Assembly (NCBI GenBank): GCA_024225875.1
Contig: JAAEMD010000225.1
Span: forward strand, 1-19,015
DNA from: a bacterium
Lineage (GTDB): Bacteria > Margulisbacteria > Marinamargulisbacteria > JAAEMD01
DNA: 19,015 nt
Direction of reading: 5' to 3'
Shown: positions 9,377 to 16,877 of the stretch, piece by piece
Numbering within the stretch: position 1 is the stretch's first letter
Layout of the letters: each line of letters opens with the position of its first letter
Translations under genes and position numbers: made by a program
Notes under the pieces: generated by a model
Seen by the model: the letters and a program-made list of their open reading frames with translations, nothing else
Database searches by the model: none
What the model was told of the DNA's origin: nothing

Positions 9377-9391
9377 GATATGTTTTATGAT
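9363..9391 (+). promoter_or_regulatory. probable hisD promoter with -35 inside the repeat element
   Basis: TTGTAC (9363-9368) lies in the right inverted repeat of element copy 3. TATGAT (9386-9391) lies outside it, exactly 17 bp away. Transcription would start near 9398, a few bases before the AAAGGAGA ribosome site of hisD. This is inferred from hexamer match and spacing. Confidence 0.5.
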
Positions 9392-9415
9392 AATACTGTA
9401 ATAAAGGAGATATCA

Positions 9416-10702
9416 ATGATTCAAATTGAAACTGAGTACAAGTCATTTATTAAAACGCTTCACAGTCAAAATCAACCACAGGATCAGGTTGAAATTGTAA
9501 AGAAACTTACCGAAATAAAGAACAGGATAATAGAGGAAGGTGATAAAGCATTAATATTTTATACTGAAATGTTCGATAAAGTGGAATCTTCGAACTTTAA
9601 TTTGAAAGTATCTTCTTATGAAATAGAAGAAGCTTATAGTCTGGTGCCTGAAAATTTTATCAGCGCATTAAAAAAAGCTAAAAAGAATATCGAATGGTTT
9701 CATAATCAGCAGATACCAAAAAGCTGGTATAAGGAAAAAAAAGACGGCTCTGCTTTCGGTATGCGTTTCTCCCCGATACAGAAAGCCGGACTTTATGTTC
9801 CAGGGGGTAGAGCGCCTTATCCCTCATCTGTTTTAATGGATGCTGTCCCGGCAAAAATTGCCGGGGTTTCGTCAATAGTAATGACAACTCCTCCAGATAA
9901 AAGCGGGAAAATATCGCCTCAGATATTAGTTGCAGCAGATATCTGTGGCATAAAAACTATTATCAAGGCTGGCGGAGCGCAGGCTGTTTTTGCTATGGCT
10001 TATGGGTCCGAGTCTGTTGATAAAGTTGATAAAATAGCTGGGCCTGGTAATATGTATGTTACTGTTGCAAAACAAATGGTATATGGACAGGTCGATATAG
10101 ATAAACCTGCGGGTCCTTCAGAAGCGCTTGTATATATAGATAACCCTGACTATGCTGTATTTGCTGCAGCAGAGCTGTTGTCTCAACTGGAGCATGATCC
10201 GGACTCAGTTGCAGCAGGAGTGTCGGAAAATAAGGAAATACTGTATAAAATTCAAGATGAAATCAAAAAACAAATAGAGTTCTGCAGTAGAAAAGATGTA
10301 ATAAATCAGGCCCTCAAAAACTCTGTACTGTTTCTGTCAAAAGATATCAGAGAGTCAATAGATATAATCAATACTACTGCTTCAGAGCATCTTGTGCTTT
10401 TAAGTGATAATTACAAAAAGCTGGCGGCTGATATTACTAATGCCGGAGCAGTATTTCTTGGACCATATACTCCTGTTGCTCTGGGTGACTACTATGCTGG
10501 TACTAATCATGTGTTACCAACTGCTGGTGCAGCAAGGTTTGCTTCCCCGCTTGGGGTAATGGATTTTATGAAATACTCCTCACTTCTATACTACTCAAGA
10601 GAAAAGTTAATAGAATCAGAGCCGGAAATAGCAGTATTAACTGAAATGGAAGGTTTTGACGCACACCATAAATCAGTGACAATAAGGACACAGAGTAAAT
10701 GA
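9416..10702 (+). CDS. hisD: histidinol dehydrogenase
   Basis: Catalyses the last two oxidations of histidine synthesis, L-histidinol to L-histidine, with NAD and a bound Zn. The frame is open from 9380, but the Met at 9416 follows AAAGGAGAT at ideal spacing and gives 428 aa, the normal size. Family motifs are AGLYVPGGRAPYPSSVLMDA, AGGAQAVFAMAYGSE, KIAGPGNMYV, DKPAGPSEAL, LSQLEHDPDS (metal and catalytic region), the GTNHVLPT segment and the C-terminal EGFDAHHKSV with Zn-ligand positions. It stands alone, without other his genes, directly behind element copy 3 and its hybrid promoter. Confidence 0.96.
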   Translation: MIQIETEYKSFIKTLHSQNQPQDQVEIVKKLTEIKNRIIEEGDKALIFYTEMFDKVESSNFNLKVSSYEIEEAYSLVPENFISALKKAKKNIEWFHNQQIPKSWYKEKKDGSAFGMRFSPIQKAGLYVPGGRAPYPSSVLMDAVPAKIAGVSSIVMTTPPDKSGKISPQILVAADICGIKTIIKAGGAQAVFAMAYGSESVDKVDKIAGPGNMYVTVAKQMVYGQVDIDKPAGPSEALVYIDNPDYAVFAAAELLSQLEHDPDSVAAGVSENKEILYKIQDEIKKQIEFCSRKDVINQALKNSVLFLSKDIRESIDIINTTASEHLVLLSDNYKKLAADITNAGAVFLGPYTPVALGDYYAGTNHVLPTAGAARFASPLGVMDFMKYSSLLYYSREKLIESEPEIAVLTEMEGFDAHHKSVTIRTQSK

Positions 10703-10797
10703 CCTCAGTTGAAGATAAAACACCCTGATTAAGAATAAAAAATAAGTGCCTCATATCAAAAGATATTAACAAAAACCATTAAGGAGGTACTGGTATA

Positions 10798-10866
10798 ATG
10801 ATCGAAATGACAGCAGCATTATGCAGTGCTGAGGATTCTTATAAAGAACTGGAGTCAGGGATTTAA
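10798..10866 (+). CDS. hypothetical 22-codon small ORF with strong ribosome site
   Basis: An ATG at 10798 follows a perfect AAGGAGG (10781-10787), 10 nt upstream, and opens a 22-codon frame ending in TAA. The peptide starts MIEMTAALCSAEDSYKEL. I recognise no family. Beyond the stop the same frame runs 17 more codons (GIIIKIHDIKNDNQPLI) to a second TAA, which could mean a longer gene broken by a stop. Alternatively it is a real small peptide, or just a chance site. The ribosome site is among the best in the window. Confidence 0.35.
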   Translation: MIEMTAALCSAEDSYKELESGI

Positions 10867-11014
10867 GGAATAATCATAAAAATCCATGACATTAAAAATG
10901 ATAACCAGCCCCTGATTTAATTATCAGACAGTCCTGGTGCAGCTTGATTTTTCTATATTAATATATATACAGCAGGTTTTTAGCTGAAATTTTAGCAAAG
11001 AGTTTTATTGATAT

Positions 11015-11056
11015 AAAAAAGCTGGAAAATAAATTCTGGCCTTTTTCGTTTTTTGG
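11015..11056 (+). terminator. probable rho-independent terminator after hisD/small ORF
   Basis: GCTGGAA (11021-11027) can pair with TTCTGGC (11034-11040), including two G-U pairs, across a six-base loop. It is followed by C then TTTTT and, after CG, another T run. The A run before the stem can lengthen it past a one-base bulge. The fit is better on the + strand than on the - strand, where two pairs become mismatches. Confidence 0.5.
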
Positions 11057-11078
11057 TTTAGTTATCCAGAAGTTATTA

Positions 11079-11167
11079 TGGTACCGGGGGCCGGACTTGA
11101 ACCGGCACGGCCGTTGAGGGCCAACGGATTTTAAGTCCGTCGTGTCTACCAATTCCACCACCTCGGC
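11079..11167 (-). tRNA. tRNA-Leu (anticodon UAA)
   Basis: An 89-nt gene including an encoded CCA end. The anticodon stem ACGGA/TCCGT encloses loop CTTAAAA, giving anticodon UAA (reads UUA). The T arm is GCCGG-TTCAAGT-CCGGC. The long variable arm (GGCC-CTCAAC-GGCC) is the class II feature expected of tRNA-Leu. The acceptor stem pairs GCCGAGG with CCCCGGT. This includes a G1-U72 wobble, as in some other tRNA-Leu, and an A5-C68 mismatch. Confidence 0.96.
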
Positions 11168-11187
11168 ACTTAACTCACTAATATAGC

Positions 11188-11217
11188 ATTATATATATTC
11201 AAGGTCTACATCTGCAA
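11188..11217 (-). promoter_or_regulatory. possible tRNA-Leu promoter
   Basis: Read on the - strand, TTGCAG (11217-11212) is followed 18 bp later by a perfect TATAAT (11193-11188), about 20 bp before the mature 5' end of tRNA-Leu. The position and -10 match are good. The -35 is moderate. Confidence 0.5.
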
Positions 11218-11400
11218 AAGGTATTAGAACCCTTTCAGGGGTGTGCCATTAGATTTGCGCCCAGATCCAGCTTAATATTATGAAAAACGAGGTTTTTCAG
11301 AAAATGAAATTCAGATAATATCCGGACAGTTATTAACGATGTAAGGGCAGTTAATATTTATCCGGCTACAGCGTGAAATAATAATATATTGCATAATATA

Positions 11401-11429
11401 TTGACGAAATTTTTATAATGTCTTATAAA
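11401..11429 (+). promoter_or_regulatory. groESL promoter
   Basis: TTGACG (11401-11406) and TATAAA (11424-11429) are separated by exactly 17 bp, a good housekeeping-sigma promoter. Transcription should start near 11436, just before the CIRCE-like operator. That leaves a leader of about 245 nt before groES. A perfect 10-bp direct repeat, TAATATATTG (11382-11391 and 11394-11403), overlaps the -35. Confidence 0.7.
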
Positions 11430-11441
11430 TATGCACTCTAT

Positions 11442-11468
11442 ATAGCACTATAAGCTGTAGAGTGCTAA
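11442..11468 (+). promoter_or_regulatory. CIRCE-like operator (HrcA site)
   Basis: ATAGCACTA, nine bases, GAGTGCTAA. The right half and the 9-bp spacer match the CIRCE consensus exactly, and the left half matches 7 of 9. It lies at about +6 to +32 of the predicted groESL transcript, the classic place for HrcA repression. Heat-inducible control by HrcA is inferred. hrcA is not in the window. Confidence 0.8.
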
Positions 11469-11682
11469 TTACTATATTTAGTAAAAGTAATTTATGATTT
11501 ATATAGACTTTAACTGAACTGCTTACATATTATTGTTGCGTTGATCTGGAATTAGAAAATTGTAGTATATGTCATTTCGATACATCATGATTTTTAACTC
11601 CAATTATACCGGAAATTGATATGTTAGTCTGGTTTTTATACTTAAATCATTTATTACAAGAATGAAAGGAGGCATAGATTAA

Positions 11683-11979
11683 ATGAGTACAATAAATTAT
11701 AAACCACTTGGGGATAAAGTTATTATAGAACCTGATTCCGCAGAACAAATAACTAAAACAGGTATTGTGTTGCCGGATACTGCAAAAGAAAGACCACAGC
11801 ATGCTACAGTAGTGGCAGTGGGCCCTGGCCGTACTACAGATGATGGTAAAGTTATTTCTTTAACTGTTAAAGTAGGTGACAATGTTTTATACCCTTCATA
11901 CGGACCTGCAGAACTGAAAATAGATGATAAAGAGTACCTGGTTCTTCAAGAATCTGAAATTTTAGCAATAAAGAACTAA
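11683..11979 (+). CDS. groES: co-chaperonin GroES
   Basis: The seven-subunit lid that caps the GroEL folding chamber in the cytoplasm. It is 98 aa, normal length. It opens NYKPLGDKVIIEP, followed by the mobile loop that docks on GroEL (about residues 17-32, with KTGIVLPDTA) and VVAVGPGR. The C-terminal part has GDNVLYPSYGPAELK. A strong AAAGGAGG lies 10 nt before the ATG. It is the first gene of a groES-groEL operon, behind a promoter with a CIRCE-like operator, and groEL starts 36 bp after its stop. Confidence 0.97.
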   Translation: MSTINYKPLGDKVIIEPDSAEQITKTGIVLPDTAKERPQHATVVAVGPGRTTDDGKVISLTVKVGDNVLYPSYGPAELKIDDKEYLVLQESEILAIKN

Positions 11980-12015
11980 GATTAATTAATAAACTTATTA
12001 GGAGGAAATATTATA

Positions 12016-13680
12016 ATGGCTGCAAAACAGTTAAAATATTCAGATGACGCCTGGCGCTCATTAGCAACTGGTATAAAAAAAGTTTCTGATGCTGTAGGAT
12101 CGACACTTGGTCCAAATGGGAACAATGTTGTTCTTGAAAAAAAATGGGGTTCTCCAACAATTACCAATGATGGAGTAACTATAGCAAAGGAAATCGATCT
12201 TGATGATCCTTTTGAAAATATGGGGGCACAGCTTATTAAAGAAATAGCTTCCAAAACAAATGATATTGCAGGTGACGGAACAACCACAGCAACACTGCTT
12301 GGACAGGCTATTTTCAGTGAAGGTCATAAGAATGTTATTGCCGGAGCAAATCCTATCCAGATCAAAAAAGGTATTGAACAGGCTGTTCAAATTGTTGTTG
12401 ATTCTTTAAAAAAGAACAGTAAAAGCGTTGATACAAAAGAAGCTATAGCTCAAGTAGCTACGATTTCAGCTAACAATGATGAAGAAATTGGCGATCTTAT
12501 AGCAGATTCTATGGAAAAAGTAGGGAAAGATGGAGTAATTACTGTTGAAGAATCAAAAGGGATTACTACAGAACTTGACCTGGTTGAGGGAATGCAGTTC
12601 GACAAAGGTTTTATTTCTCCATATATGATTACTGATAAAGAGAGAATGGTTTCTGATGTTGATAACCCGTATATCCTGATAACAGACAAGAAAATTTCTG
12701 CAATCAAGGATATTCTGCCAACACTGGAATCAATAGCTCAGGCTGGAAAACCGCTTGTTATAGTTGCAGAAGATATAGATGGAGAAGCTCTGGCTACTTT
12801 AGTTGTAAATAAATTAAGAGGAACTTTTAACTGTTTAGCTATCAAGGCTCCTGGCTTTGGTGACAGAAGAAAGGCTATGCTGGAAGATATTGCTATTCTT
12901 ACCGGTGGTGAAGTCATTTCTGAAGAAAAAGGCCTTTTACTTGAAAATACTACTATTGAACAGCTGGGACAAGCTACTAAAGTTAAATCAGATAAAGAAA
13001 ACACAACTATTGTTCAAGGAAAAGGTGAACACTCTCTAATTGCAGCCAGAGTTGAAGAAATAAAAAATGAAATAAACAGTTCAGACTCTTCCTACGATAA
13101 AGAAAAGCTACAGGAAAGATTAGCTAAGCTGTCAGGTGGGGTTGCTGTTATAAAAGTTGGAGCAGCTACAGAAACAGAGCTGAAAGAAAAGAAGCATCGT
13201 GTGGAAGATGCTCTTTCTGCTACCAGAGCTGCAGTTGAAGAGGGTATTGTTCCTGGTGGAGGAACTGCTCTTGTTAACCTGATACCTGAGCTAAAAAAAG
13301 CTATGGATAATATAGATGGCGATGCAAAGGTCGGTATGAATACTGTTGCTAAAGCTCTTGAAATACCATTAAGGAAGATTGCTTCCAACTCTGATGAAGA
13401 AGCATCAGTAATTGTAGACAAAATTAAAAATGAAAAGCCTGGTATAGGTTTTAATGCTCGTACCGGAGAATTCGTTGATATGCTTCAGGCTGGTATTGTT
13501 GATCCTTCTAAAGTAACAAAATCAGCTTTACAAAATGCAGCATCTGTTGTTGGTTTATTACTTACTACAGATGTTTTAATCGCAGATAAACCTGAAGATA
13601 ATAAAGAGCCAGCTATGCCTGCCGGTGGAATGGGCGGCGGAATGCCTGGTATGGGTGGAATGCCTGGTATGGGCTTCTAG
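12016..13680 (+). CDS. groEL: chaperonin GroEL (60 kDa)
   Basis: The double-ring ATP-driven folding chamber that works with GroES. It is 554 aa with the usual ends: start MAAKQLKYSDDA and a flexible GGM tail (PAGGMGGGMPGMGGMPGMGF). The ATP site motif GDGTTTAT is intact (catalytic Asp87), as are GPG-type apical segments (APGFGDRRKAML) and EEGIVPGGGTAL. One oddity is that LGPKGRNVVL, nearly invariant in the family, reads LGPNGNNVVL, with Asn at positions 34 and 36 instead of Lys and Arg. An AGGAGG site 10 nt upstream fits strong translation. It shares the groES promoter and is followed by an 11-bp hairpin. Confidence 0.97.
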   Translation: MAAKQLKYSDDAWRSLATGIKKVSDAVGSTLGPNGNNVVLEKKWGSPTITNDGVTIAKEIDLDDPFENMGAQLIKEIASKTNDIAGDGTTTATLLGQAIFSEGHKNVIAGANPIQIKKGIEQAVQIVVDSLKKNSKSVDTKEAIAQVATISANNDEEIGDLIADSMEKVGKDGVITVEESKGITTELDLVEGMQFDKGFISPYMITDKERMVSDVDNPYILITDKKISAIKDILPTLESIAQAGKPLVIVAEDIDGEALATLVVNKLRGTFNCLAIKAPGFGDRRKAMLEDIAILTGGEVISEEKGLLLENTTIEQLGQATKVKSDKENTTIVQGKGEHSLIAARVEEIKNEINSSDSSYDKEKLQERLAKLSGGVAVIKVGAATETELKEKKHRVEDALSATRAAVEEGIVPGGGTALVNLIPELKKAMDNIDGDAKVGMNTVAKALEIPLRKIASNSDEEASVIVDKIKNEKPGIGFNARTGEFVDMLQAGIVDPSKVTKSALQNAASVVGLLLTTDVLIADKPEDNKEPAMPAGGMGGGMPGMGGMPGMGF

Positions 13681-13694
13681 CAAATATTTTATCC

Positions 13695-13720
13695 AGTAGA
13701 GGTGTTTATACACCTCTACT
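13695..13720 (+). terminator. hairpin after groEL
   Basis: A perfect 11-bp stem (AGTAGAGGTGT/ACACCTCTACT) with loop TTAT starts 15 bp after the groEL stop. No T run follows, so it may be a weak terminator or a 3'-end stabiliser for the groESL mRNA. Confidence 0.6.
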
Positions 13721-13819
13721 GACCCCAGTCCTTCTTTGAAATTTTGCACGTAAAATTTTCCAGCTCTTTTATTTAACTGCTGATTATGTAATATTTTATA
13801 ACAGTTGTTATTAGTGTTG

Positions 13820-13825
13820 TATAAT
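13820..13825 (+). promoter_or_regulatory. possible hydF promoter (-10 box)
   Basis: A perfect TATAAT 33 bp before the hydF start and after the groEL hairpin. No convincing -35 is seen at 16-18 bp spacing (TATAAC at best). A start near 13832 would give a leader of about 27 nt. Confidence 0.4.
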
Positions 13826-13858
13826 TTAATATCTGATTTTTAAATTAAGGAGTTTTTT

Positions 13859-15058
13859 TTGGACAAAACACCGATATCAAACAGACTTCATATTGGTATA
13901 TTTGGCAGGCGCAACGCAGGTAAATCCTGTTTTATCAATGCTCTTACTGACCAGGATCTGGCTATTGTTTCAGAAGAAGCAGGAACTACAACGGATCCGG
14001 TATACAAAACCATTGAAATACTCCCGGAGCCCGGCCCCTGTGTTATAATTGATACGGCTGGTCTCGATGATGAAGGGAAGCTGGGGGAGCTTAGAAAAGC
14101 CAGGGCTGTTCAGGTACTAAATAAAACTGATCTTGCAGTTATTATTATTGATCCTGATACAGGTATAGATGAGTTTGAAGTACAGCTGATAGCTACAATT
14201 GAAAAGAGAAATATACCCTATATTCTGGTCTATAATAAAATAGATCTCTATGATAAGAATAAAAAAAGTGACCTCCTCATCAAAAAAGATACCCCTGTGT
14301 TTTTCGTGTCATCAAAAACTAAAGAGGGAATATTAGATCTCAGATCAAAATTAAAGGAACTGGCACCTTCTAAAATTGAGGATATGTCCATATTAAAAAA
14401 TATAATACAAAAAGGTGATACAGTTGTGCTGGTTATTCCTGTAGATGCTGCTATGCCCAAAGGTCGACTTATATTACCTGAGGTACAAACTCTACGGTCA
14501 GTTCTGGATGAAGACGCCCATGCTGTAGTATGTAAAGAGTATGAACTTAAAAGTACACTGTTAAAGCTTAAATCTGATCCTGATCTGGTTATCACAGATT
14601 CTCAAGTCTATAATATAGTAAAAGATATTGTGAAACCGGATATTAGACTCACGTCTTTTTCCATGTTGTTTGCACGATATAAAGGTAATTTCTCCATTTT
14701 TATCAGCGGGGCTGCTAAAATTAACAACCTGGTTCCAAATGATAATATCTTAATTGCAGAAGCTTGTACCCATCATCCGCAGGATAATGATATAGGCAGA
14801 AAAAAAATACCTGACCTTTTAGAAAATAAGGTTGGGGCTAAACTTAATTTTGATTATGCTGTTGCAGCAGACTTTCCGAACAACCTTGATAAATATTCGC
14901 TGATAATTACCTGTGGTTCCTGTATGATAAATGCAACGCAGGTAAAATACAGAATACAGCAGGCCAAAAAAGCACAGATCCCTATTACCAACTATGGTAT
15001 AGTTTTTGCTCAAATGAACGGTATCCTTGAAAGAACGAGCTGGCTTTTAGAATATTAA
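13859..15058 (+). CDS. hydF: [FeFe]-hydrogenase maturation GTPase HydF
   Basis: The scaffold on which the 2Fe subcluster of the hydrogenase H-cluster is assembled before transfer to HydA. It is 399 aa, typical. The GTPase domain has the P-loop GRRNAGKS (16-23), a switch with AGTTTDP (41-47), DTAGLDD (65-71) and NKID (126-129). A dimerisation region follows. The C-terminal FeS domain has the family signature C303-x-H305 then, 46 residues on, C352-x-x-C355. The start is TTG, chosen because AAGGAG lies 6 nt upstream and the P-loop falls at the expected distance. It converges with hydG. hydE and hydrogenase structural genes are not in the window. Confidence 0.95.
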   Translation: MDKTPISNRLHIGIFGRRNAGKSCFINALTDQDLAIVSEEAGTTTDPVYKTIEILPEPGPCVIIDTAGLDDEGKLGELRKARAVQVLNKTDLAVIIIDPDTGIDEFEVQLIATIEKRNIPYILVYNKIDLYDKNKKSDLLIKKDTPVFFVSSKTKEGILDLRSKLKELAPSKIEDMSILKNIIQKGDTVVLVIPVDAAMPKGRLILPEVQTLRSVLDEDAHAVVCKEYELKSTLLKLKSDPDLVITDSQVYNIVKDIVKPDIRLTSFSMLFARYKGNFSIFISGAAKINNLVPNDNILIAEACTHHPQDNDIGRKKIPDLLENKVGAKLNFDYAVAADFPNNLDKYSLIITCGSCMINATQVKYRIQQAKKAQIPITNYGIVFAQMNGILERTSWLLEY

Positions 15059-15175
15059 TCTATCAACTTAAATACTAATTCTGCTGTTTCTTTCTTCCTG
15101 CTGTTTATGAAACTGATTTCTTAAGAGCTGATTTTTAATTGTTTTTACTTTGCAGGTTCAGGAAGTTCAGGTTTG

Positions 15176-16555
15176 TTAAATGAATATATCTCTTTGACCG
15201 GCATCTATACACCTGAAATATTTATTTATCCTGTTTTTAACCTTCGGATCATCATAATCACTTATCCATTCCTGTATCTTTTTTTCTCCTGATTCTTTTG
15301 TTTTTAAAGTAGCAAAATCATTTAGATACTCTCTAAATGTTATCAGTCCATTAGGTTCACATTTTTTTCTTATGTCCCCAGGTCGGGCATATTCCATAAA
15401 GTCCAGCCCGGTTCTGCCCAGCCTGTAACAAGCTGTACAAAAAGAAGGTAGAAAATTCATTTCCAGTAAATCATAAACGACTTCATCTAAAGATCTGTGA
15501 TCACCAAGAGAAAACTGTTCTCCAATACTCTCATCTGTTTTTCCATAGCCCCCTGGATTTGTTCGGGAACCGGCACTAATCTGTGATATACCAAGTTTCA
15601 GTAACTCTCTCCTGATCAAAGGACTTTCACGTGTAGATAATATGATGCCAGTATAAGGAACAGCTAAACGTAATACTGCCACTAACTTTTTAAAGTCAGA
15701 ATCACTAACTTTATGCGGTATATTTTCTGTATATGGTGCCCCGGTTGCCTGTTCTATTCTGGGTACCGATATAGTATGAGGTCCTATTCCAAACTTACTC
15801 TCCAGGTGTTCTATATGTTCAATTAAGGCCATGGTTTCAAACTTCCAGTCTGCGAGCCCGTACAACACACCTAACCCAACATCATCAAACCCAGCTTCAA
15901 ATGCTCTGTCTATGGCTTCTAATCTATAATCATAGTTAGACTTAGTACCTGATAAATGTACTTGTTTATAGGTGGCTCTATGGTATGTTTCCTGAAATAT
16001 CTGATAGGTTCCTATATCTTTTTCTTTTAGTTTACGGAACTCTGCAACCTCCAGAGGAGCTATATTCACATTTATTCTTTTAATGCTGTGACTACCCGCT
16101 TTAGCATTATATATAGTATCAATAGCTTTTAGTATATAATCCAGGCCATGTTGACTATGATAAGATTCTCCGGCAACAAGTAAAACTCTTTTATGTCCCT
16201 GCTTTAACAGAGCTTCTGTTTCATTTAATATTTCACTTTTGTTCAACGCTTTTCTTGAAATGGAGTTGCCCTGCCTGAAGGCACAATACAGACAATTATT
16301 ATTACAATAATTTGATATATATAGTGGAGCAAAAAATACTATCCGGTTACCATATATCAGTTCCTTTATCTTTAAAGCAGTATCAAATATCTTTTGATTT
16401 AGTTCCGGGTCCGATACTTTTAATAAAGTTGCAACCTCTTTTAGAGACAGCCTTTCTAAGGATCTTATGGATTTTGCCAGAATACTGTCAACCTCTTCTT
16501 TATCGGGTTTTGCAGTACTGAAAATCTGATTTATTTTATCTTCGTGAATTATCAT
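15176..16555 (-). CDS. hydG: [FeFe]-hydrogenase maturase HydG (radical SAM tyrosine lyase)
   Basis: Cleaves tyrosine to p-cresol and dehydroglycine, from which the CO and CN ligands of the H-cluster are made. It is 459 aa, normal length. The radical-SAM cluster motif CX3CX2C is C84, C88, C91 (YCNNNCLYC). The HydG-specific C-terminal cluster motif CX2CX22C is C373, C376, C399, which separates it from the related ThiH. The SAM-binding and barrel segments (LLVAGESYHSQHG, QIFQETYH, VGLGVLYGL) are present. The ATG has only weak upstream complementarity (AGAGC), so the start is set by family length. Element copy 4 lies 25 bp upstream. It converges with hydF (117-bp gap). Confidence 0.95.
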   Translation of the reverse strand: MIIHEDKINQIFSTAKPDKEEVDSILAKSIRSLERLSLKEVATLLKVSDPELNQKIFDTALKIKELIYGNRIVFFAPLYISNYCNNNCLYCAFRQGNSISRKALNKSEILNETEALLKQGHKRVLLVAGESYHSQHGLDYILKAIDTIYNAKAGSHSIKRINVNIAPLEVAEFRKLKEKDIGTYQIFQETYHRATYKQVHLSGTKSNYDYRLEAIDRAFEAGFDDVGLGVLYGLADWKFETMALIEHIEHLESKFGIGPHTISVPRIEQATGAPYTENIPHKVSDSDFKKLVAVLRLAVPYTGIILSTRESPLIRRELLKLGISQISAGSRTNPGGYGKTDESIGEQFSLGDHRSLDEVVYDLLEMNFLPSFCTACYRLGRTGLDFMEYARPGDIRKKCEPNGLITFREYLNDFATLKTKESGEKKIQEWISDYDDPKVKNRINKYFRCIDAGQRDIFI

Positions 16556-16579
16556 CTGATTTGCTCTGAATTCAAGTTT

Positions 16580-16696
16580 TATAGCTGTTCCAAAGTAAAA
16601 TGTCCGACACTTAAAGTTTTCAAATGACTTCGTTTATGTACGTCCGTACACTGCAATCAGGCATTTAAACAGACAGTTCAATTTGTACCAGCTATA
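16580..16696 (+). repeat. MITE-like inverted-repeat element, copy 4
   Basis: A 117-bp copy with family ends and a central TGTAC-GTCC-GTACA palindrome (16637-16650). To the right of centre it diverges from the others (CAATCAGGC where the rest have CACTTCCCC, and CAGACAG for CGGACAG). It is flanked by GTTT on both sides, which may be chance. It lies just upstream of hydG. Confidence 0.85.
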
Positions 16697-16761
16697 GTTT
16701 CATATATAACATAACAGAAGGAAGATCTAAATACTATCTATTTTATAGTTAAATTAATAAT

Positions 16762-16877
16762 TATAGCTGTTCCAAAGTAAAATGTCCGACACTAAAGTTT
16801 TCAAATGACTTCGTTTATGTATGCCAGTACACTGCACTTCCCCATTTAAACGGACAGTTCAATTTGTACCAGCTATA
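16762..16877 (+). repeat. MITE-like inverted-repeat element, copy 5
   Basis: A 116-bp copy, 65 bp beyond copy 4 and in the same direction. The central palindrome is TGTAT-GCCA-GTACA (16818-16831), one mismatch from perfect. The ends are the same as in the other copies. It has no coding capacity. Confidence 0.85.

Noticed and set aside
9380..9415. Upstream ATG as hisD start
   Set aside because: It lacks a ribosome site and adds 12 non-family residues. The ATG at 9416 has AAAGGAGAT at proper spacing.
10958..11161. 67-codon - strand reading frame
   Set aside because: It covers tRNA-Leu almost exactly. The start of its peptide (MVELVDTTDLKSVG) is the familiar mistranslation of a tRNA-Leu gene.
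11324..11345. Possible decayed sixth repeat element (CGGACAGTT near 11324)
   Set aside because: Only nine bases match the element's inner end. The outer end and the left half are absent.
12061..13421. Several antisense frames opposite groEL
   Set aside because: Low-complexity Ser/Ile-rich peptides with no ribosome site, mirror images of a strongly conserved gene.
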